Shown: positions 44,401 through 55,984 of the stretch, one piece after another
How positions within the stretch are numbered: position 1 is the first letter of the stretch
Layout: each line of letters begins with the position of its first letter
Program-made: the position numbers and the translations under genes
Notes under the pieces: model-generated
Database searches by the model: none
The model's input: only the letters and a program-made list of their open reading frames with translations
What the model was told of the DNA's origin: nothing
Source: Acanthosepion pharaonis
Taxonomy: Eukaryota > Mollusca > Cephalopoda > Sepiida > Sepiidae
Reading direction: 5' to 3'
NCBI GenBank assembly: GCA_903632075.3
Contig: CAHIKZ030000129.1
Coordinates: 1,442,501 to 1,506,500, forward strand
Length of the DNA: 64,000 bases

Positions 44401-44669
44401 GACACAGTGCAAGTTTTTGTGATCATTATTTTTAACGTAAAATATAGTGGATCGCACTACAGACATGTAATTTAGAAAGAAGTTAGAAAATCGGTGACTA
44501 GTTACATTTTTTCTGGAGAGATTAAAATTCACGCAAAAATTCTCACTATACATGAAGTCGACTTATGCACGAGTATATACGGTAAATCTTATACAAAAAT
44601 CATAATGAATAGATTTAATGTAAGCCTTCCAACATTAATTACCCACCCCCCAAAAAATGATCATATTTT
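44401..44669. other. No recognised feature
   Basis: Unassigned; may hold the rest of the mariner copy. Confidence 0.4.
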
Positions 44670-45195
44670 TTAATGCCTAGTACTTCTTTTATGCCGTGTC
44701 CCTTCAGAACGAAGTTGATTATGGTCCTCCACAACTTCCTGTACCTTGTAGCTGTTAGCAATATTTGCCTTTTTGCTTTCCTCTCCTAATACTTATCCTG
44801 CCAACCAAACTCGTTAGGTAGGTTATTTGATGCTTTCTTCTGTCCCTCTTGTCTTCAACCTGTTATGTGGGTGTCAAATTTTCCAAGCTCTCTTTCCTCA
44901 TTATGTAAAGAAAAAATCAATTGACACTTTCTGATTCTTAGTGTCTTTTTCATTTACACCATTTACATTGTTCGGACTATTTTTCTCAGAGATGAAGACA
45001 ATAGTCCCAACAATATAAATAGTGTCAGTGGTTACAATAACTCATCTCAGATCTAGAGACAAGGTCCTTTTTGTTTCCATTTTCTCTAGAACTTCGTTGT
45101 TTCTCACATGATAAGTGTATTCTCAGAATCCTTCTGTAGAATCACATTTCTGTTTCCTCAAGTCTCTTCTTCATATTACATTCACTGCCATAACG
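44670..45195 (-). pseudogene. RTE-like LINE fragment with Rep-C insertion
   Basis: The minus strand (45190-45075) reads FYRRILRIHLSCEKQRSSRE. 44930-44680 carries the downstream GxRxxGxQR-like region and KLWRTIINFVLKGHGIK. Between them (about 44945-45062) is Rep-C tail sequence in two opposing pieces (TTTACATTGTTCGGACTA, GAAGACAATAGTCC). Confidence 0.55.
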
Positions 45196-45240
45196 ATTTT
45201 TCCAATCGTAGCTTAGATGTGGTACAAGGCCGAAAGTATG

Positions 45241-45329
45241 AGGCACCCAGTGAGGATCGAACTCACTACTCAGTCGTAATTGTTCTAGCAAGACAAGCTT
45301 GCTAACCAATACACCATCTCGAGGTGCCC
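45241..45329 (-). tRNA. tRNA-Ser-like sequence, probably SINE or pseudogene
   Basis: GGGCACC (45329-45323) pairs fully with GGTGCCT (45247-45241) as a 7-bp acceptor. GTGAG-TTCGATC-CTCAC is a perfect T arm. GGTGTATTGGTTAGC fits a D arm. The anticodon loop TTGCTAG offers GCT (Ser). A 13-nt variable region fits type II. The anticodon stem is only 4 bp, and a pseudogene or SINE origin is likelier than a working gene. Confidence 0.5.
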
Positions 45330-46420
45330 AAATTCACTTCCATATAAGAGGATCGATATTACACAACTCTAAAAGGCTTAGTAAGATCTTAAAGTTTTAT
45401 ATCTATCGACCCACTTTATGAAGGAAAAGTAGGATGTAGGCATTTAACCTCATGACCTCTCGAATGGAATGTGACACAAGGTCGAGTTAAAAGCGAGTTT
45501 TGAGTCCGCACGTTCGTCGATTGTGGATAAATTTCTCAAACCTCCTCGGCACACTCCTTTTTGAGGACGTCTCGAAGGAGAAGCAAAGTATAAGGGGATG
45601 GCCCTCGAAGCTCGAGCTAATATTCATTTTCCCGCCATCGGCACAGGAAAATTTCCCGTACCTGGTAATGATAACGATATGTTTAATTTAAACGGGTTAA
45701 GAGGTAAAATAAAGGTAAAAGTCAGAAAAAGAGAAATCATACCTACGTCTACCAGGTTCAAATCTAGTCTAAAATAGAAAACTTATTATTACTTCCTTGT
45801 TTTTTTCTTTCACCGAAGTGTTTCATTTTACATACGCTTACTACCGTAACTGAAAGTGTTCATATATTTAAAAGTCAATGTCAAAATCAGCCAGCCATGT
45901 ACGATTAACTTAAAAAAAAGAAAAAAGAAAAATGTAGTCTACCTTGGGAAGTAAGGCCTTAGTCCACGTCAAAGCATTCTACTCGGCATCTTACTGACCA
46001 ACTTTTCTCAGCTTCTAATCTGCCTCCTGTCCATACGGTGTCAAATTTGAAAAGTCGTTCAGGATCGCAGTCAGTTGGCCACATCACGTTTTCCTTAATT
46101 TCGTTCGCACATTGGAATCGCTATTTTTTCATCGGTGATTTTTTTTCTTTTGGGGAAGAAAGCCAGAAGACACAAGAAGAAAATTCTGGAATGTAGCTGG
46201 GGAGGAAATTAAAAGACTTAATTGATGCAATGTTTTGCAAAAAAACAACAAAACATAACAAAAAAGAAGAAAAGAAAATCTTCAAGAAACGTAATTGTAA
46301 ATGTGACGGTCACAAAAAACATGGCATTTTAACCTCCCGCGCAAAATTCAAGTCATTGTTTTGGAAAATCATTGCCCCACAACCACTTGTTGCAAAACTT
46401 TCACGTAGTTGCTTTTTGTA
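45330..46420. other. No firm feature
   Basis: 45465-45665 has faint Rep-B-like order (GACACAAGGTCGAG, AGTCCGCACG). The rest is unassigned. Confidence 0.4.
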
Positions 46421-47045
46421 GGATGGGTACGTTTAAAATATCTTCTAGTACAAAGTAATTGTATTTGCTTCTTTGCTTAACGCTATTTAGTTTACGGAAG
46501 GATGGGTACGTTTAAAATATCTTCTAGTACAAAGTAATTGTATTTGCTTCTTTGCTTAACGCTATTTGGCTTAAGAATGAATGAGTACGTTCAAAATATC
46601 TTCTAGCACAAAGTAATTGCAATTGATTATTTGTTTTAATCTATTTAGTTTACGGAAGGATGGGTACGTTTAAAATATCTTCTAGTACAAAGTAATTGTA
46701 ATTGCTTCTTTGCTTAACGCTATTTGGCTTAAGAAATGATGGGTACGTTTAAAATATCTTCTAGTACAAAGTAATTGTATTTGCTTCTTTGCTTAACGCT
46801 ATTTGGCTTAAGAAAGAATGAGTACGTTCAAAATATCTTCTAGCACAAAGTAATTGCAATTGATTCTTTGTTTTACTCTATTTAGTTTACGAAAGGATGG
46901 GTACGTTCAAAATATCTTCTAGTACAAAGTAATTGTATTTGCTTCTTTGCTTAACGCTATTTGGCTTAAGAAAGAATGGGTACGTTCAAAATATCTTCTA
47001 GTCATTTTGATTGCTTTACGCTATTTGGCTTGATAAGCAGCGAAA
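46421..47045 (+). repeat. 79-bp tandem array with trimer higher-order pattern
   Basis: Eight units start at 46423, 46502, 46581, 46660, 46739, 46818, 46897 and 46976 (GATGGGTACGTTTAAAATAT or GAATGAGTACGTTCAAAATA), period exactly 79. Units 3 and 6 share AGCACAAAGTAATTGCAATT, giving a 237-bp higher-order period. The last unit is truncated. Confidence 0.95.
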
Positions 47046-47590
47046 ATCCTTATTTGTGCCCATGAAGCTCGCCTTGTATTTATGAGCATTATAATTGCGA
47101 TCCTCAGTGCTTTAATTAATGGTTTCCCTATACATAGGTTTGCAATTAATACCGTTTTTATTTTAGCTTTTGAAAAATAGCGTGGCATTTACTCTCAATA
47201 CAAATAAATTTCGACAAATAGGCGTTACAATCATTTTATGGCGTAAGTTCCTTCATTTAAAGTTAACGTAATTTTCTAAATCTCTACTCTCTACAATTTG
47301 GATGACCGTATGTGCCACCTACTGGTAAATGCTTCCGAACTAAAGTATAAATTAGGCTAATATGTACGGACAGACTCAAGTATAAACCCCATTTATGTTT
47401 ACCTATACAGGAAGATAGCAAGTCAGCACAGTTTCTAATGAAATACGCCTGTCTTAAGGTAAAGGACATGACCTATTTCCCGACAAAAGAAGCACAAAAT
47501 CGCTTGCGACATACACGGTCATGAGATACTTTCAGGGGTTTCAAGGCCAAGTTTGAAAAATGGAGGGGGGACACGAAAATTTATGACCCA
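47046..47590. other. No recognised feature
   Basis: Unassigned. Confidence 0.5.
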
Positions 47591-47629
<39 letters not shown>

Positions 47630-47778
47630 GAAATATAGTCTTAAGGTGTGCTATATTTATGGGATAAAGTGCTCAATATGAGAGATAGAGCGTGTGTAAA
47701 TATAAAAGTGAACATTGAAGCCAATACTTAGAGGCGACAGTCTGTTTCATGCTGCACGCAATCGTTAGCCCACACACA

Positions 47779-47850
<72 letters not shown>
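47591..47850 (-). mobile_element. PLE tail with hammerhead-like motif between TA arrays
   Basis: 47630-47775 matches the PLE arm at 2623 and the tail at 4500-4600 (GTGAACATTGAAGCCAATAC, GTGCTCAATATGAGAGATAG). On minus: CTAACGA (47768-47762, one change from CUGANGA), stem TGC-GTGCA-GCA, GAAAC (47748-47744), GTC (47738-47736). TA arrays flank it (47591-47626, 47780-47850). Confidence 0.6.
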
Positions 47851-47851
<1 letters not shown>

Positions 47852-48588
47852 AGTATTTTGTAATTAATAATTATTATTTAAAATGAAATATTAAATTTAT
47901 TATTCAGTTAAATTATTTAAAATGTATATGATATATTTATATATAATATATATATATATAATTCTGTATTTATATTTATATGTATAATACATACATATAA
48001 TATATGCCTAATATATACAATATATATTCATATATATTATTTATGTCAATATTTTAATTACTTAGTTGCTTTTTGGATAACCTCAAAAGAAGTATAAACC
48101 ATGTGGCAGATTGTGACTGATTTTATAGAGTTTTGTTACAAACTGTTTCTTTTCATGTCTTAAATCATTCTCCTGCGAAAAAAAAATTTACACAATATGA
48201 AGGGTGTTAAAAATGAAGATATTGAAGTACATATTTTATGGTCACCGACCTAATTTCCTAGCTCGTATTAAAATGACCTTTAAAACTTCACGACAAAACA
48301 TTCGAGATTATTGACATGCCATTTGCTATTAAAATGACAATTTACCGATTGAATAACATCAGGCTGAGTCAAGATTTTTCAATGGGATTGTCATAGAATG
48401 CATCATTAGACATTTTCAAATTCCTTTCCTTATATGTTTGGGACAAGGTCTTTTTAGATCTCATTAATAAATGCCTGAGTACTGGAACAGATTATTTTAA
48501 TTGGTCGATATTTTCCCATTCATAAAAGCCCATTGTATCTGGTTAATGATTTTTTTAAAATTAAATCCCACTGTTTAACCGTTTTTTT

Positions 48589-48593
<5 letters not shown>
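47851..48593. other. No recognised feature
   Basis: AT-rich with ATATAT-like patches at 47930-48040. Confidence 0.5.
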
Positions 48594-48648
<55 letters not shown>

Positions 48649-49205
48649 TAAAAAATTAAACAAGCGTGTGTTTGCATGTATATGGATGTATGTCTATGTC
48701 TATGCATATATGTATGTTTATATGTGTATTTGGTTGAATGTCGTATTTATGTGTATGTAGGTATATATGTGTACTTGTTATTATAGATAGGTATTTAATA
48801 TATATATATATGTGTGTGTGTATGTGTTTGTGTATGTATATGTATATATATATATATGTATATATATATAAATATGTGTATGTATTTACTTATGTATGTT
48901 TGCGGTGTATATGTGTATATTGACACCTATTGTATATGAGATTATGTGTACGTGTAGGTATGGAAACTTGGGTATGTCATTACGGCCACATGAGCTAGTA
49001 TATGTGTGTATATATGTTTATATTTGTATATTGCTGTGTGTATATATGTATTTACATGTGAGTATGTGTACATATATGGGTGTATAATTGTGGGTATATA
49101 TGTGTATATATGTATGTGTATGTGTAATTATTATCATGGAGATATATACATATGTATATGTTTATGTATATATTTGTGTGTATTTCTGTGTATATGTATG
49201 TGTGT

Positions 49206-49263
<58 letters not shown>

Positions 49264-49313
49264 AAAGTAAAAATTATTATATGTATATATGTGTTTATTT
49301 GTTTGTGTGTATG

Positions 49314-49350
<37 letters not shown>
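48594..49350. repeat. TA/TGTA/CATA low-complexity domain
   Basis: TA arrays (48594-48645, 49205-49256, 49318-49350) joined by about 550 bp of degenerate TGTA/TATG repeats. ORFs here are translated repeats. Confidence 0.95.
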
Positions 49351-49351
<1 letters not shown>

Positions 49352-49354
49352 TAT

Positions 49355-49445
49355 GTGCGTGAGGTGGACATCGAAGTTACCTATGGGTGTTGACTTTCAC
49401 GTCCGATTTTATATTTTTAGATTTACATACACTATTTTAATATAT
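49355..49445 (+). mobile_element. PLE tail fragment
   Basis: GTGTTGACTTTCACGTCC and TTTACATACACTATTTTAAT match the right PLE flank at 4500-4550. It sits directly after a TA array. Confidence 0.4.
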
Positions 49446-49850
49446 TAAATAATATTATATACTTTTTTTTTTCTTTTTTTAATCATTTTTATCTCTGTAT
49501 ATTTGCTCGCTCAAGTTATATTTCAGTAAATGATGAGCATTTATGTCATGATACTTTCAGTCTTAAATATTTATTGGTTGTTGTATCCGATTGTCTGGGT
49601 CAATGTATGTGGATGTGTGTGCATGTATTTATTATTGTCTATGTGTAGGAAAGTGCATTCACTTTTAATAGTGTATGTATGTACGTGTGCGTTGGTTTCT
49701 TTCCCTTCCCCCCACCCATCCCCCTTTTTTTATACGATCGTGGTGATGTTCTCTGTCTCGTCTCCTTTTTTTTGTGTGTATATATATTTAAATATGTCTG
49801 GGTGCTTAGATATTATAATCTGATTGCGTTTGTTTTACGCGTGAGTTTAG
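49446..49850. other. No recognised feature
   Basis: Unassigned; T-rich. Confidence 0.5.
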
Positions 49851-49854
49851 GTAC

Positions 49855-49952
49855 AACGGCCGAAACGTTGTGACAAATATGCCGACAAAGATGAGGACAA
49901 TAGTCTGACTAACGTAAATAGTGTACATAATACATCATCTCAGAAATATAGT

Positions 49953-49957
<5 letters not shown>
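49855..49957 (+). repeat. Rep-C tail unit
   Basis: ACGGCCGAAACGTTGTGACA, GACAAAGATGAGGACAATAG and ATCATCTCAGAAATATAG: one Rep-C tail unit followed by TA. Confidence 0.8.
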
Positions 49958-49994
<37 letters not shown>

Positions 49995-49995
<1 letters not shown>

Positions 49996-50912
49996 TGTTG
50001 TTCGATAAAAGTGACTCACCTGATTTTTTTACTAAATGTCCTCTTTTCCGATGAAACGAAAGTTGAACTAAATTCAAAGGATAAGCGATCTAAAATCCGA
50101 AGAAGAAGCTTTGAAAGCTCTTTGAATTTAGCAGTAAGTACTGTCAAGCATCCGTTCAGTATAATGTTCTGGGGATGCTTTTCTTTTCATGGAACTGGTT
50201 TCTTAAAACCTATTGAAAAGACCCTCAGGAGCGAGCAGTACAAGAGTCTTGTCTGCTCCATTTTGCTGAAAGGGTGCAAATCGACCCCACCAAGCTCATT
50301 TTTATGCACGATAATGCTCCCTTTCACAAATCAAAATTGATGAAGGAATACTTTGATGAGAAGCAGGTGAGTGCTATGACATGGCTGTCCCAATCTCCCG
50401 ACCTCAACCACATAGAAAACTTATGGAGTATTATAAAGGACAGGCTCTCGAGAAAGCAGTTGAGCAACAAAGAGGATTGGATTGTGAATTTCATATCCGT
50501 ATGGAATTCAATGATTGGTGATGAGGTTTCCAGAACCTAATTAAGTCAATGCCAAAAAGGGTTGAAAAGATTATTCAAAAAAAGGAATACCCATAGATTA
50601 TTAAATATTTCGATTATAAATAAATTATACCTCTATTATTCTTTATTTGAAGCTGTTCGGTTATTTTTCTATTGATTACTAGTTAAAGGAAATAAATGAG
50701 TCACTTTTTTCGCATAGAGATTTTCCCTAAATCTTATTTATATCCGAAATTATAATTATCAATAGAATACCATAGGGTGAGTAAACTTTTTTACTACCTA
50801 GTCGGGAAGGGGTCTTTATATTAGTAAGATTAAAAATTAGTTTGACACCAAAAACAATAGGCGAAAAATTTTTTAAGTAAAATAAATCATATGAGTCACT
50901 TTTATCGAACAG

Positions 50913-50915
<3 letters not shown>
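49995..50915 (+). mobile_element. Tc1-like deletion derivative
   Basis: 24-bp terminal inverted repeats: GTGTTGTTCGATAAAAGTGA at 49995 and its near-perfect inverse ending at 50915, flanked by TA inside TA arrays. The transposase C-terminal half reads FSDETKV (first Asp), FMHDNAPFHKSK (second Asp) and LNHIENLW (Glu), with 34 residues between the second Asp and Glu (DD34E). The N-terminal DNA-binding half is absent. A frameshift near 50265-50275 separates the two Asp boxes. At 921 bp it is shorter than intact Tc1 elements. Confidence 0.9.
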
Positions 50916-50947
<32 letters not shown>

Positions 50948-50951
<4 letters not shown>

Positions 50952-52100
50952 TTTATTTAAAAATATGATTACAACACGCTACATAAGAGGTCTCATGTTT
51001 CAAAACAAGAGCCGAAAGCTTCAATATAATTATTTGAATTAAATTGAACTAAAGTAAGCTCTGTTCCATCTTCAAGCGAATTTTTTGGGGGAATAACTTA
51101 TTTCTGAAATTTACGTGTTTTAATAGCATATTCATTATTGAAATCAAAATTTCCATGTTAACAGCCAGAGCGATTGTTTAAATAGGAAGGGGTGTTGGGT
51201 GTTAATAATTTGTATCAGTATAGAGTTACATTAATAGATGGTATCAGTATATATATATATATATTATATATATATATATCAATATATATATATATATATA
51301 TATATATATCTGTCAGTCTATCAAAATTAGAGCAGCAATTCTTCGGTAATTACTCCTTGTTTCTACTACTTAAACCCCATTCACTATGTGAATATAAATG
51401 AGACATCTACACGCAAACCATCGGAGTCAATATTGGCCTCGGCCAAGATTTCGTCTTCTCTAATCTATTTGACTCACGTCGAAAACAAAGTGTTTAAACG
51501 GTAAATAAACCATAAATCTACACACGTTATGTTGATGACATTTTATGCTACCCACCCCAAAAAAATAAATCAATGTTATATTTAATGGATAAACGTATTT
51601 GATTAAAGATCGCCGTTTTTATACAGTGTAAATGTCTACCGAACTGGGCTTAGGAGAGTCTTTCATAAAAATAAAGTAAAAACAATTTTTGAAATACTTC
51701 ATTTCAGAGTATTGAACCTGTCTTCTGGTTTATCTTCTACCGCTAAAAACCAACCTTACAAGTCACCGACTATTGATCTGGAAAACGAGTCAGCTGAGAC
51801 AGTTTAAAATGAACGACACTCCTGTTTCTTTCAACAGATGTCGGAGTATTGGGTCAAAGAGATTTTTAAAATTCCATATTTTTTTATCTTGTTTCATATT
51901 GCAACAATGTTATTTTCTCGCATTTTTCGACCGTAAAATATTTTCCTTTGGTTAAAGAGCAGATGATGTTATTTGATAATAAGCACTTAATAGAAATTTA
52001 ATTTTTTGAGGGGCTAGTTGGCTTTGTATCATACCAACCTTTAAAACTTTAGTATTCCTGGGAGCTTCTGTTTTAGTAATCCTGGGAGTTTCTGTTTATT
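50948..52100. other. No recognised gene; TA array
   Basis: (TA)n at 51247-51312. Otherwise unassigned. Confidence 0.5.
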
Positions 52101-52114
52101 TTTGTGCAAATTAC

Positions 52115-52605
52115 TTAGTTTGGTTTGGTTTGTTTTGTTTTACGACATATCAACCACAATGGGTTATTTAATGCTGACAACATTTCCTTATTTTTTCAAA
52201 AATCTTTAGCTGGTAATATTTTTTTAAAAAATGTATAATTTGGTTTGGTCTGTTTTATTTTGTGGCATATTAACCTCAATGGGTTATTTCATGCTGACAA
52301 GATTTTTATTTCTGGTAATATTTTATTTTTTCAAATATTTATTGCTGATACTAATGTTTTTAAAAGTATTTCTGGTATTAAAATCTGTTTTTACACTTTC
52401 AAAGTGTTTTGAGTCAGGTTGTGGGGTCAACAATTTGCCCATAGCTGGGACCCTAACAGGTGCTACGACCCCGGGTCAGAGGCCTTGCTGTTGGACGCAG
52501 ATTATCGTCTTACTCAGGACGCTTACAGAAGTTTGGGTGTTGGCTATTTCCCCATAGCTGGGACCCTAACAGATGATACCACCCCTAGTCAGAGAGAAAA
52601 ATTTA
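52115..52605 (-). mobile_element. Rep-A, tandem partial copies
   Basis: The tail block (TTGGTTTGGTTTGTTTTGTT, ACGACATATCAACC) occurs twice (52120, 52240). The block CCATAGCTGGGACCCTAACA also occurs twice (52439, 52551), with GGCCTTGCTGTTGGACGCAG between, all reverse oriented. Confidence 0.85.
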
Positions 52606-52869
52606 ATTAGCTTACTTGCAGTATGAAACAGGCCAAAAAATCTAACGGGATACTTATTAGTTTCTGACGACTTCGAACCATTAAGTAAATATTTATATTG
52701 ATATTAGGGTGGGCGCCTAGCCATAGAATAATTAAATGTAAACTCATCTCATGGAGTGAATGCGATTCCTTCTGGGTGATCCGGGCATGTTGTCTTGTGC
52801 AACATTAAGTAAATATAAAAACATTAAAACTTATCTGTGCTCCATTACAGTAACCTTGTGTCAGACTAA
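52606..52869. other. No recognised feature
   Basis: Unassigned spacer between two Rep-A regions. Confidence 0.4.
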
Positions 52870-53520
52870 ACTTGGATGGTTGATTTTTTTTTAGCGGCAT
52901 ATCAACCTCTATACCGAAATTTAAAAATTTTGAACACAATTTGTTTTTTCAACTATATATATTTTAAATTCAATTGTGTATGCCTTCAACTACAGATGTT
53001 TTGTACATTATTTTATACTTTCGTGGAAAACATATCTTTTAGAGATATATACTTTGATTTGGTTAATTTTGTTTGGTTAATTAATCTCTATGGGTCATTT
53101 AATGTTGAAATCGAAATATTTTGTACTCAATTTCATAGCTTCAACTAAATATATAGTGCAATTGTCTTCCTTTAGCTACAGATAAAAAGTATTATTCGTC
53201 ATTTTGCTCTAAAATTGTATTATTAGTAATTGTAGCGTTGGTATTTTTTATATAAAAATGTATTGCTGGTATTTTTATCATAAAAATGTATTTTTAAATT
53301 TTCATAGTATTTTATTTTTGTTTGAGATGGTGGGGAGTTCACGATTTTCCCATAGCTAGCATCCTAACAGGTGTTATCACCCCGGGTTAGGGTAAACTGG
53401 GACCCCCCCCCCAAAAAAAAGCCCCAAAAAACAATTAAGAGAAGATTCCACGATCCTTAGAACCACCACTCTATCGATTAGATGCCGGATGTAGTTTATC
53501 ATCATACCCAGGACTGACCA
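52870..53520 (-). mobile_element. Rep-A, diverged copies
   Basis: AGCGGCATATCAACCTCTAT (52893) and TAATCTCTATGGGTCATTTA (53084), then CCCATAGCTAGCATCCTAAC, GGTGTTATCACCCCGGGTTA and GATGCCGGATGTAGTTTATC (53477). Similar intervening TTTTGTACACAATTT sequence to the 39-kb copy. Confidence 0.75.
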
Positions 53521-53629
53521 AAATTAGTAATTAATTATTTTAAAAAATTTTCAGATATGCTAATATTTAATAAAATTCTGGACTATTATTAACTTTTCCT
53601 TTTTCACGCAGGATTGGACGAATTATTCT

Positions 53630-54190
53630 ACAGATATTTTCACTTTTAGTTTTGTTTTTTTTAATTCACCCAACACAAGGCTCAAGAGCCACACATGGTA
53701 GAGCGTTACTGAATGGGGTGTGTGATATGAACGTAAGAAAAGCAGAAGGAAGTGAGAATTATGACGATAAGGAGGATATATAGCAATTGACACTTGACTT
53801 GAAGGGGTTAAGGTGGTAGTGTTCAAGGAGGAGAAAAAAAAGCTGCCTGATAGGAGATGTCTCCTTACAGACAGAATGCGAAAGAAATGTACGTAATTCG
53901 ACTCTGTGGATATAGCATGTTGAATCCTTGCTGGTGGATCTAAAGAGTGGATCTAAATTTGAACATTTACGATGGAAATAGTGATAGACTTGCAATTTTG
54001 TGTCTGAGGAGAAAGAGATTGCAAAATGGAAAATAAGTCACCGCCTACAAACGATTTTAAACTCTGTCAAGGCTGGAAAGCGCGGTTTGAGTGGCTACAG
54101 CCTTGATATGGCAGCAATACACCAATTTTGGTCTGTAAAAATAATGGTAGTAAGATTGGTACTTTCTGTAGCGGTATGAAAAAACGAGCG
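53630..54190 (-). pseudogene. L-alpha LINE C-terminal region
   Basis: The minus ORF 53995-53759 reads YHYFHRKCSNLDPLFRSTSK and IHRVELRTFLSHSVCKETSP, then LNPFKSSVNCYISSL. The upstream continuation to 54190 shows IGVLLPYQGCSHSNRAF. FHxKCS, LxPL and FKSSVNxxLS are L-alpha blocks. Confidence 0.6.
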
Positions 54191-54779
54191 TTTTCCTATC
54201 ACCCTTAAAAGGTATCCACTGTAATCGAGATCATCAAGTCAATGTGAACGATCCTTTCTTTAGCCGCATAGTATGTGCTTCACCAGGTCTACATACAGTT
54301 TTGAATTCAGAGTTTTCCTTCTAGGACGTGTTGCCACCCAAGGCTATAGAACCTAATCTGTATCTGTCTATATTTCTACTGTGGTTTTGATACAAGACGC
54401 ATTGTAAATATTTATAATTATCTGCCAACGCATGCAGTATGTCATTCGAAGCCAGATAGACACTAAGATTTTAAATGATAATTTTTCGAAGCAGACAGAC
54501 CATCTATCGTTGGAAGTTTGTCGAAATATTTGCCTACACCAGTCCTCACCCTTATAAAGAATTTTGCTGTCTAAAATGTAATTTGACACTACGCGTGCGC
54601 ATGAGGTGACGGGTGGCTATCCGTGCGCAACATTCCATCGTCCAATTGAGTGGTAGGGAATAACGAGCTCCGATGTATGGACGCTCCCCTCAGAGAAGAA
54701 TAACGCGCCGTAGCACGCTTTCTGCGAGTAGATGGGAGTCAAACCTGCAGCAATCCATCGTCGGGTGCTGATGCAGCAT
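54191..54779. other. Rep-E fragment, otherwise unassigned
   Basis: 54270-54375 matches the inverse of 23.9-24.0 kb (GCCACCCAAGGCTATAGAAC). The remainder is unassigned. Confidence 0.5.
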
Positions 54780-55525
54780 GGAGCAAGCACATACTACCCT
54801 ATTTACATTATTCAAACTATTGTCCTCATTTTTGTCGCCATATTTATTACAGCGTTTCCTCGAGCACACATGGCACAGTGATAAAGACGTTAGTTAGATC
54901 CAGTGACAAGACCCAAAGAATGTGAGTTCAATACCCGGTTAAGGCAGTGGAGAACTTGGAGAGGGTAATTAACAGGAGATAACTGACAACGGACATCGAT
55001 TAAAACATGGCACGTGGAACTAGAACAGTCTACCCAAGCGAGCAAAATAAAGGGTTCAGTTCGACATTCCAACCACCTGAAGAAGGCCGGAGCGTACAAC
55101 GGCCGAAACGTTGTAATAAATACGGCGACAAAGATGAGGACAATAGTCCGAATAATGTAAATAGTGTATATAATACCTCATCTCAGAAATATAGACAGAT
55201 ACAGAAAGGCGGAAATGTTGTAATAAATATGGCGACAGAGATGACGACAATAGTCCGAATAATGTAAATAGTGTATATAATACCTCATCTCAGAAATATA
55301 GACAGATACAGAAAGGCGGAATTGTTGTAATAAATATGGCGACAGAGATGACGACAATAGTCCGATTAATGTAAATAGTGTACATAATACCTCATCTCAA
55401 AAATATAGACAGATACAGTAAGGCGGAAATGTTGTAATAAATATGGCGACAAAGATGAGGACAATAGTCCGATTAATGTAAATAGTGTACATAATACCTC
55501 ATCTCAGAAATATAGACAGACGCAC
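54780..55525 (+). mobile_element. Rep-C tRNA-headed SINE with tandem tail
   Basis: A reverse Rep-C piece (54785-54855) abuts a forward copy. The head has TGGCACAGTGATAA (A box, 54871) and GTGAGTTCAATACCC (B box, 54922). The body has CATGGCACGTGGAACTAGAA, ACCACCTGAAGAAGGCCGGA and ACGGCCGAAACGTTGTAATA. The tail unit is then repeated four times (55099-55525). Confidence 0.75.
55099..55525 (+). repeat. 107-bp tandem repeat (Rep-C tail)
   Basis: AAGGCGG starts at 55206, 55313 and 55420, an exact 107-bp period; the first unit begins in the SINE body. Four units in all. Confidence 0.95.
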
Positions 55526-55529
55526 ATAT

Positions 55530-55930
55530 GAATCAACGAAAGGCGGATGGTTGGGTAGAATGTTTTAAATCGGGAAGAACGAGTGTAACGTCCGAAATCC
55601 GATCTGGCCGCCCATCAAACATCACACACGGTAGAACACATCCAGAGGGTGGATTCCTTAATCGGGGAAGACCGACGAATCATTTTATCAAAAATGGCGG
55701 CAATTGTGGGCAGAATGACTTGAGGTTGTATAAAGTTTGTGCGCGTTGGGTGACCAAACAAGTACAACGTGCAAACCTGGCTTTGTGAACAACCGAAAAG
55801 TAGCTGAATGATACCAGAATGGCATCGATATGAAAGGGGGGAATATGTCGAAAAGTTACATATGCATTTGTTCTTCATCAGTGGAAATAAAGCTGTTGTA
55901 TGGAAATTACCTTTTGATTTAGCCTCGTAT
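55530..55930 (+). pseudogene. Mariner-like transposase remnant
   Basis: The frame from 55528 reads WVECFKSGRTSVTSEIRSGR and PSN: the mariner helix-turn-helix W-x-FxxGRxSVxDxxRSGRPS block. Then LRLYKVCARWVTKQV, and shifted DMKGGEYVEKLHMHLFFISG from the transposase C-terminus. The central catalytic part is deleted. Confidence 0.65.
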
Positions 55931-55984
55931 ATATATTTAAAATTCCAGATATTCATATAGTATATGCATAGAACTTTCTCAAGA

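Noticed and set aside
45241..45329. Functional tRNA-Ser(GCT)
   Set aside because: Acceptor and T arms are good, but the anticodon stem is short and the segment resembles SINE heads elsewhere in the window. Recorded as tRNA-like only.
46421..47045. CRISPR-like repeat array
   Set aside because: Units are contiguous 79-bp tandem repeats without unique spacers, in a eukaryotic context.
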